Shown here in pieces: positions 6,430 to 9,800 of a stretch of 9,800 bases of DNA. Below the pieces are notes generated by a model that was not told the DNA's origin, ran no database searches, and worked only from the letters and a program-made list of their open reading frames with translations. The position numbers and the translations under genes were made by a program. Position 1 is the stretch's first letter. Every line of letters starts with the position of its first letter. Origin of the DNA: JBEKYD01 sp049509915 (GTDB lineage Bacteria > Acidobacteriota > Terriglobia > Bryobacterales > Bryobacteraceae); the NCBI GenBank assembly GCA_049509915.1, contig JBEKZL010000275.1, positions 1-9,800 on the forward strand, read 5' to 3'.

Positions 6430-9065
6430 CCGTTCGCCGCGCGGTGGAACGCCTGCTGGCCTTAGTCCAAAAACGGCGTCTCGACGCGGAGCTGGCGAGC
6501 GAGATCCTCGCCCATCTGGAGTTGGCCGAAAGGGACGCCCTCGCGCGCGGCTTGTCGCCGGATGAAGCCCGCCGCGCCGCCCGCCGCGGTTTCGGAGGAA
6601 TCGAGCAGGTGAAGGAAGCGCATCGCGACCGGCGCAGCTTTCGCTGCGTCGAAACCTCGCTCGCCGACTTTCGATACGGCCTGGCCTCCCTGCGGCGCGC
6701 CCCCGGCTTCACCGCCGTTGTGGTGGGTGTGCTGGCGCTGGGGACCGGCGCCAACGTGGCCATGTTCAGCGTGGTCGACGCCGTCCTCCTCAAGCCCCTT
6801 CCGTTTCCGGAACCCGACCGCATGGTCTCGGTCTGGGAAGCGCCCCGGCCGGGGGTCGTCAACGCGACCAGCGCTCCGGACTTTCTCGATTGGAGGCGCC
6901 TTTCGACGGTTTTCGAAGCGCTCTCGGCGGAGGTGCCGCTCTCGGCGGCGCTGACCGGCACCGGGTCGCCGGCGCGGCTGGCCGGCAAAGCCGTAACCGC
7001 CGACTACTTCCAGGTATTCGCCACCAGGGTCCAGCTTGGCCGCACCTTCGCGCCGGGTGAAGACCGTCCCGGAGCCGCTCCGGCGATCGTCCTCAGTCAT
7101 GCCGCCTGGCAAAACGACTTTGGCGGCGACCCCGATATCTTGCGCCGCAGGCCGGTTCTCGACGGCGGAGCCCTTCAAGTGATCGGTGTTCTGGCACCGG
7201 GCGCGTTTGATCGCGATGAAACCAGGTTCTGGAAGCCGCTCGTCCTCGAACCCGGCCAGCAGTTGCGAGACATCCATTGGCTCACCGTGTATGGGCGGCT
7301 TCGCCGTGGTGTCGGCTTGACCCTCGCCAACCAGCAAATGCAGGCCATTCATGCCGCCCTGGCGCAGTCGAGGCCTATCGACGACCGGGAAGCCACGATC
7401 ATGGTCGAGCCGCTGGCCCGTTTGCTGGTAGGCGACAATCTGCAGCGGTCGGTGTACGTCGCTTTCGGCGCGGTCGGGGTGGTGCTGCTGATCGCCTGCG
7501 CGAACGTCGCCAATCTCCTGCTGGCGAAAGGCGCCTGGCGCGGGCGGGAGCTTGCGGTTCGAGCCGCTCTTGGCGCTGGCCGCGGCCGCCTGATGGCGCA
7601 GTTGTTCACCGAGAGCGCGGTACTGTGCCTGCTGGGAGGCGCCGCGGGCATCGGCGTGGCCTGGTTGCTGATCCGCGTGGCGGCACCGGTGTTGTCGGAC
7701 TCTCTCCCTTTCACCGCCGACGTCAGCCTGGATCTTCGGGTGCTCGCGTTCGCGGCGGCCGGCGCCCTGGCAGTGGCTCTGCTGGCGGGCACCCTGCCGG
7801 CTCGGCGGGCTTCGCGCGGTAGCCTGGCGGAGCCCTTGAACCGGTCGGCTCGCTGCTCCTCTCGGGCACACGCTAGCACGCGGCGCGCCATTGTCATCGG
7901 CGAGGTGGCGCTCTCGCTCGTACTGGTCTGCGGCGCCCTGCTGCTTTTCAGGAGCTTGCTCAAGCTCCAGCAGCTCGACACCGGCATTCGCATCGAAAAC
8001 ACGATTACCATGTCCATGGATCTTCCCGTGGGCGCCTACCCGACGCCGGAGAAGGCCGCGCTCTTCTACCGGGCCGTAGCCCAGCGATTGCGAGGTGTCC
8101 CGGGCGTTACACAGGTGGGGATCTCCACGCAGTTGCCCCTGCAGTGGATCAGCAACGGCGAGGCGATCGAACTGCCGGGAATCGAACCACTGGTCAGAGT
8201 GCGGTTCAAGCGCGTGGACCCCGGTTACTTCCAAACGCTCGGGATTCCGGTGCTGGCCGGCCGCGGCATCGCCAGCCGGGACCGCGGCGGGACCCCGCGC
8301 GTGATCGTTGTCAACCAGGCTCTAGCCGCGCGGCTGGCGGAGGTCGCCGGCATGAAAGATCCGGTGGGAAAGGTGGTTCGCGTGAGCTATCCCACCTATA
8401 TAGAAAAGAAGGAGTTCATACCGGAGGTGGAGATCGCCGGCGTGATCCGCAGCGAGCGCGTGGCATCGCCCGGCGATCCCGATCCGCCCGTCGTGTACGC
8501 GCCTCTGGCGCAGGCGCCGGCCTCGCGGATCAGAATCATCGTTCGCAGCCGTGCCGGCGCAGCCGTTGTCATGCCGGCCATCCGCGAGGCCATTCGCGAT
8601 ATCGACCCCAAGCTGCCGCTGGGAGATGTGGCCACCTTGGAACAGGTCCGGGAGCACACACTTTCGGGCGCCAGCCGGCCGGCCTGGGTCATCGGCGCCT
8701 TTGCCGCCATCGCCGTCCTGCTCGCCGCGATCGGTCTGTACGGCGTGCTGTCTCAGGCCGTAACGCAACAGCGCCGGGAAATCGGCATTCGTATGGCGCT
8801 GGGCGCGCGCCCGTCCGACGTGCTGTCGCATGTGTTGCGGAACGCGCTGCGCATGGTCGTGGTCGGGCTTGTACTCGGACTCGCCGCAACGTTTGCGCTG
8901 ACCAGAGTCATGAAGAGCCTGTTGTTCGAAGTGTCGCCGCTCGATCCCGTCGCACTCACTGCGGCCTGCCTCTCGATGACGCTGATCGGGCTGGTGGCGG
9001 GATTCCTTCCCGCCAGCCGCGCGGCCCGCATCGACCCGGTCACAACCCTTCGCGATGAAGGCTGA
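6426..9065 (+). CDS. ADOP-family permease (duplicated FtsX/MacB-like ABC transporter permease)
   Basis: The 879-residue inner-membrane protein has a soluble prefix (1-80; RLDAELASEILAHLELAERD, then LSPDEARRAARRGFGG) typical of acidobacterial permeases. Two MacB-type halves follow. Half one has a transmembrane helix at about 95-118 after RRAPGF, a periplasmic domain, then helices at about 343-367, 396-420 and 437-459. Half two has a helix at about 488-510, a second periplasmic domain, then helices at about 754-780, 810-829 and 843-862. Both FtsX regions keep the cytoplasmic loop motif (RELAVRAALGAGRGRL and RREIGIRMALGARPSDV), and the end ASRAARIDPVTTLRDEG is the family C-terminus. MacB-like permeases work by mechanotransmission with an ATPase; no ATPase domain or gene is present here, hence the name orphan. 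The ATG lies in an ATGA overlap with padR. The frame stays open 208 codons further upstream, but that stretch is antisense or out of frame to other genes. Confidence 0.94.
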   Translation: MTVRRAVERLLALVQKRRLDAELASEILAHLELAERDALARGLSPDEARRAARRGFGGIEQVKEAHRDRRSFRCVETSLADFRYGLASLRRAPGFTAVVVGVLALGTGANVAMFSVVDAVLLKPLPFPEPDRMVSVWEAPRPGVVNATSAPDFLDWRRLSTVFEALSAEVPLSAALTGTGSPARLAGKAVTADYFQVFATRVQLGRTFAPGEDRPGAAPAIVLSHAAWQNDFGGDPDILRRRPVLDGGALQVIGVLAPGAFDRDETRFWKPLVLEPGQQLRDIHWLTVYGRLRRGVGLTLANQQMQAIHAALAQSRPIDDREATIMVEPLARLLVGDNLQRSVYVAFGAVGVVLLIACANVANLLLAKGAWRGRELAVRAALGAGRGRLMAQLFTESAVLCLLGGAAGIGVAWLLIRVAAPVLSDSLPFTADVSLDLRVLAFAAAGALAVALLAGTLPARRASRGSLAEPLNRSARCSSRAHASTRRAIVIGEVALSLVLVCGALLLFRSLLKLQQLDTGIRIENTITMSMDLPVGAYPTPEKAALFYRAVAQRLRGVPGVTQVGISTQLPLQWISNGEAIELPGIEPLVRVRFKRVDPGYFQTLGIPVLAGRGIASRDRGGTPRVIVVNQALAARLAEVAGMKDPVGKVVRVSYPTYIEKKEFIPEVEIAGVIRSERVASPGDPDPPVVYAPLAQAPASRIRIIVRSRAGAAVVMPAIREAIRDIDPKLPLGDVATLEQVREHTLSGASRPAWVIGAFAAIAVLLAAIGLYGVLSQAVTQQRREIGIRMALGARPSDVLSHVLRNALRMVVVGLVLGLAATFALTRVMKSLLFEVSPLDPVALTAACLSMTLIGLVAGFLPASRAARIDPVTTLRDEG

Positions 9066-9094
9066 ACCACCCCTCGCGGTGGTTGCGAGCCACC
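9065..9094. repeat. Mutually exclusive hairpins at the permease stop
   Basis: AACCACC (9065-9071) pairs with GGTGGTT (9078-9084). The same GGTGG (9078-9082) can instead pair with CCACC (9090-9094), and CTCGC (9073-9077) with GCGAG (9085-9089). Only some of these stems can form together. No T run follows, so a terminator is not supported; an mRNA 3'-end structure is possible. Confidence 0.4.
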
Positions 9095-9095
9095 G

Positions 9096-9117
9096 TGGCG
9101 CAGGCATTCGTGCCTGC
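9096..9117. repeat. GTGGCGCAGG-type intergenic hairpin, copy 2
   Basis: GCAGGCA-TTCG-TGCCTGC (9100-9117) is a perfect 7-bp stem with a TTCG loop, preceded by GTGGC. It shares the GTGGnGCAGG...CCTGC core with 1998-2018. It lies 34 bases after the permease stop and could stabilise or end that transcript, but no T run follows. Confidence 0.6.
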
Positions 9118-9184
9118 TGTGTCGAGAGTGCGAACTCCTGAGGTCGTGGAATTTGGGTCGAGCCAGTTTCGGCGGCGAGTGGGT

Positions 9185-9221
9185 GGGACAGACCGGGACA
9201 GACCATCGTTTTTTGTGGTCT
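9185..9221. repeat. Tandem 10-base duplication plus dispersed repeat, copy 2
   Basis: GGGACAGACC occurs twice in a row (9185-9194 and 9195-9204). The second unit continues into GACCATCGTTTTTTGTGG (9201-9218), which differs at one base from 2073-2090. AGACCA (9200-9205) pairs with TGGTCT (9216-9221) around a T-rich loop. The duplication probably arose by slippage at the repeat edge. Confidence 0.65.
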
Positions 9222-9346
9222 TTCGAGCCCTCGCCAAGCCCTAACAGCCTATCCCACCTTCCGGGTCGGGTCATTTTCCCCTGGCCGCTCAAAATGCCGA
9301 GGTGACCTAAAGAGTTCGGCGAGTCGTCTCAGGACGGCATCGAAAC

Positions 9347-9360
9347 AAGGCGGGAGCCTT
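9347..9360 (-). terminator. Possible terminator of the B12-binding protein gene
   Basis: Read on the minus strand, AAGGC-TCCC-GCCTT follows the stop codon by 5 bases and is itself followed by GTTTC. The stem is only 5 bp and the T run is short, so this is a weak candidate. Confidence 0.3.
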
Positions 9361-9365
9361 CCCTG

Positions 9366-9800
9366 TCAGCCCTCCGCCGTGGTCACAAGCCGGTCCGCGG
9401 CCTCGATTACGCCGCCCAAGTCCGCCGCGAAACCGTCCGCGCCGATGGCCGTCCAGAGCTCGGGTCTTGCGCGAAAGGCCGCGCCGCCTATCAGGACCCG
9501 CAGTTTTGAGGAATGGGTACGAAGATCCCGAATCAGACTGACCACATTCGGCACGTTGGAGAGCATGGTAGCCGATATGCACAGCAACTCCGAATTCTGC
9601 GCCCGAACCGCATCGACGATGCCGGCATGCGGGGCATCGGTGCCAAGAAACTCCACGTTCCATCCGGCATTTTCAAGCACATCGGCCACCATGTTCGCGC
9701 CGATCTGATGCAGTTCGCCCGCGACGCCGGTGACAATGGCCTGGCGCGGCGGAGCCGATGGCCGCGCAGGCATGGCGCGGGAGTATATCCCGGCCATCAC
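9366..9800 (-). CDS. Cobalamin (B12)-binding domain protein, C-terminal part (5' end outside window)
   Basis: At least 144 residues are visible and the frame is open to the window edge, so the N-terminus is missing. A Pro/Ala-rich linker (MPARPSAPPRQ) leads into a Rossmann-like B12 domain. Its signature is complete: E-L-H-Q-I-G, 41 residues, S-A-T, 26 residues, then GG. The His (codon at 9708-9710) would be the lower cobalt ligand. Methyltransferase corrinoid proteins normally have D-x-H-x2-G; Glu in the first position is known from CarH/LitR-type light sensors and related regulators, so a sensory role is plausible. A DNA-binding, helical cap or kinase-linked N-terminal domain would lie beyond the window and decides the function. 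The gene ends convergently with the permease gene. A corrinoid carrier for a methyltransferase is the main alternative. Confidence 0.85.
   Translation of the reverse strand: MMAGIYSRAMPARPSAPPRQAIVTGVAGELHQIGANMVADVLENAGWNVEFLGTDAPHAGIVDAVRAQNSELLCISATMLSNVPNVVSLIRDLRTHSSKLRVLIGGAAFRARPELWTAIGADGFAADLGGVIEAADRLVTTAEG

Larger units (their letters stand above)
9066..9365. other. Intergenic region between convergent permease and B12-protein genes
   Basis: These 300 bases hold no convincing gene. They contain the hairpins at 9065-9117, a 10-base tandem duplication running into dispersed-repeat copy 2 (9185-9221), the word CGTGGAATTT (9145-9154) that also occurs at 2181-2190, and a weak minus-strand terminator candidate near 9350. 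The stretch 9222-9340 shows no structure beyond an ordinary 5-bp inverted repeat (GCCGA 9296-9300, TCGGC 9316-9320). Confidence 0.6.

Noticed and set aside
6462..8234. 590-codon open frame on the minus strand
   Set aside because: It is antisense to the permease, low in hydrophobic order and rich in Gln/Arg/His/Gly, as expected for a GC-rich shadow frame; it has no recognisable domain.

Overview
The window is GC-rich, densely coded bacterial DNA that most likely comes from an acidobacterium, probably of the Solibacter/Bryobacter type. The strongest evidence is a PadR-type regulator overlapping a long FtsX/MacB-like permease with two permease halves and an N-terminal prefix domain. This pairing (the ADOP family) is greatly expanded in Acidobacteria. 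Intergenic hairpin repeats of the GTGGnGCAGG...CCTGC kind fit the same assignment. The taxonomy is inferred from gene content, not from a marker gene.

Left part (1-4817, plus strand): the 3' two thirds of glnE (glutamine synthetase adenylyltransferase); a repeat-bearing intergenic region of about 310 bp; then a KdpD-like membrane histidine kinase and a KdpE-like response regulator whose genes overlap by 4 bases. A small NTF2-fold protein of the limonene-epoxide-hydrolase type follows, behind a possible weak terminator. No kdpFABC genes are visible beside the two-component pair.

Middle (4871-6090): a minus-strand gene for a uroporphyrinogen-decarboxylase-like protein of the corrinoid methyltransferase superfamily (not HemE). 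It converges on the hydrolase-like gene and is divergent from the PadR gene. The 131-bp divergent region holds the best promoter in the window, TTGACA-N17-GATAAT, reading towards padR. A perfect 10-bp palindrome is centred on the padR start codon and is a plausible self-operator.

Right part (6091-9800): a padR-ADOP operon with an ATGA overlap; a second repeat-bearing intergenic region of 300 bp; and the C-terminal part of a minus-strand cobalamin-binding protein. Its B12 motif (E-x-H-x2-G-x41-S-x-T-x26-GG) resembles that of CarH/LitR-type sensors more than the DxHxxG of methyltransferase corrinoid proteins.

No clearly new multi-gene system was found. The items most worth a second look are the related repeats in the two intergenic regions, the padR promoter/operator layout, the sensor-type B12 domain near a corrinoid-linked methyltransferase homologue, and the epoxide-hydrolase-like protein that keeps its catalytic Arg/Asp/Asp set.
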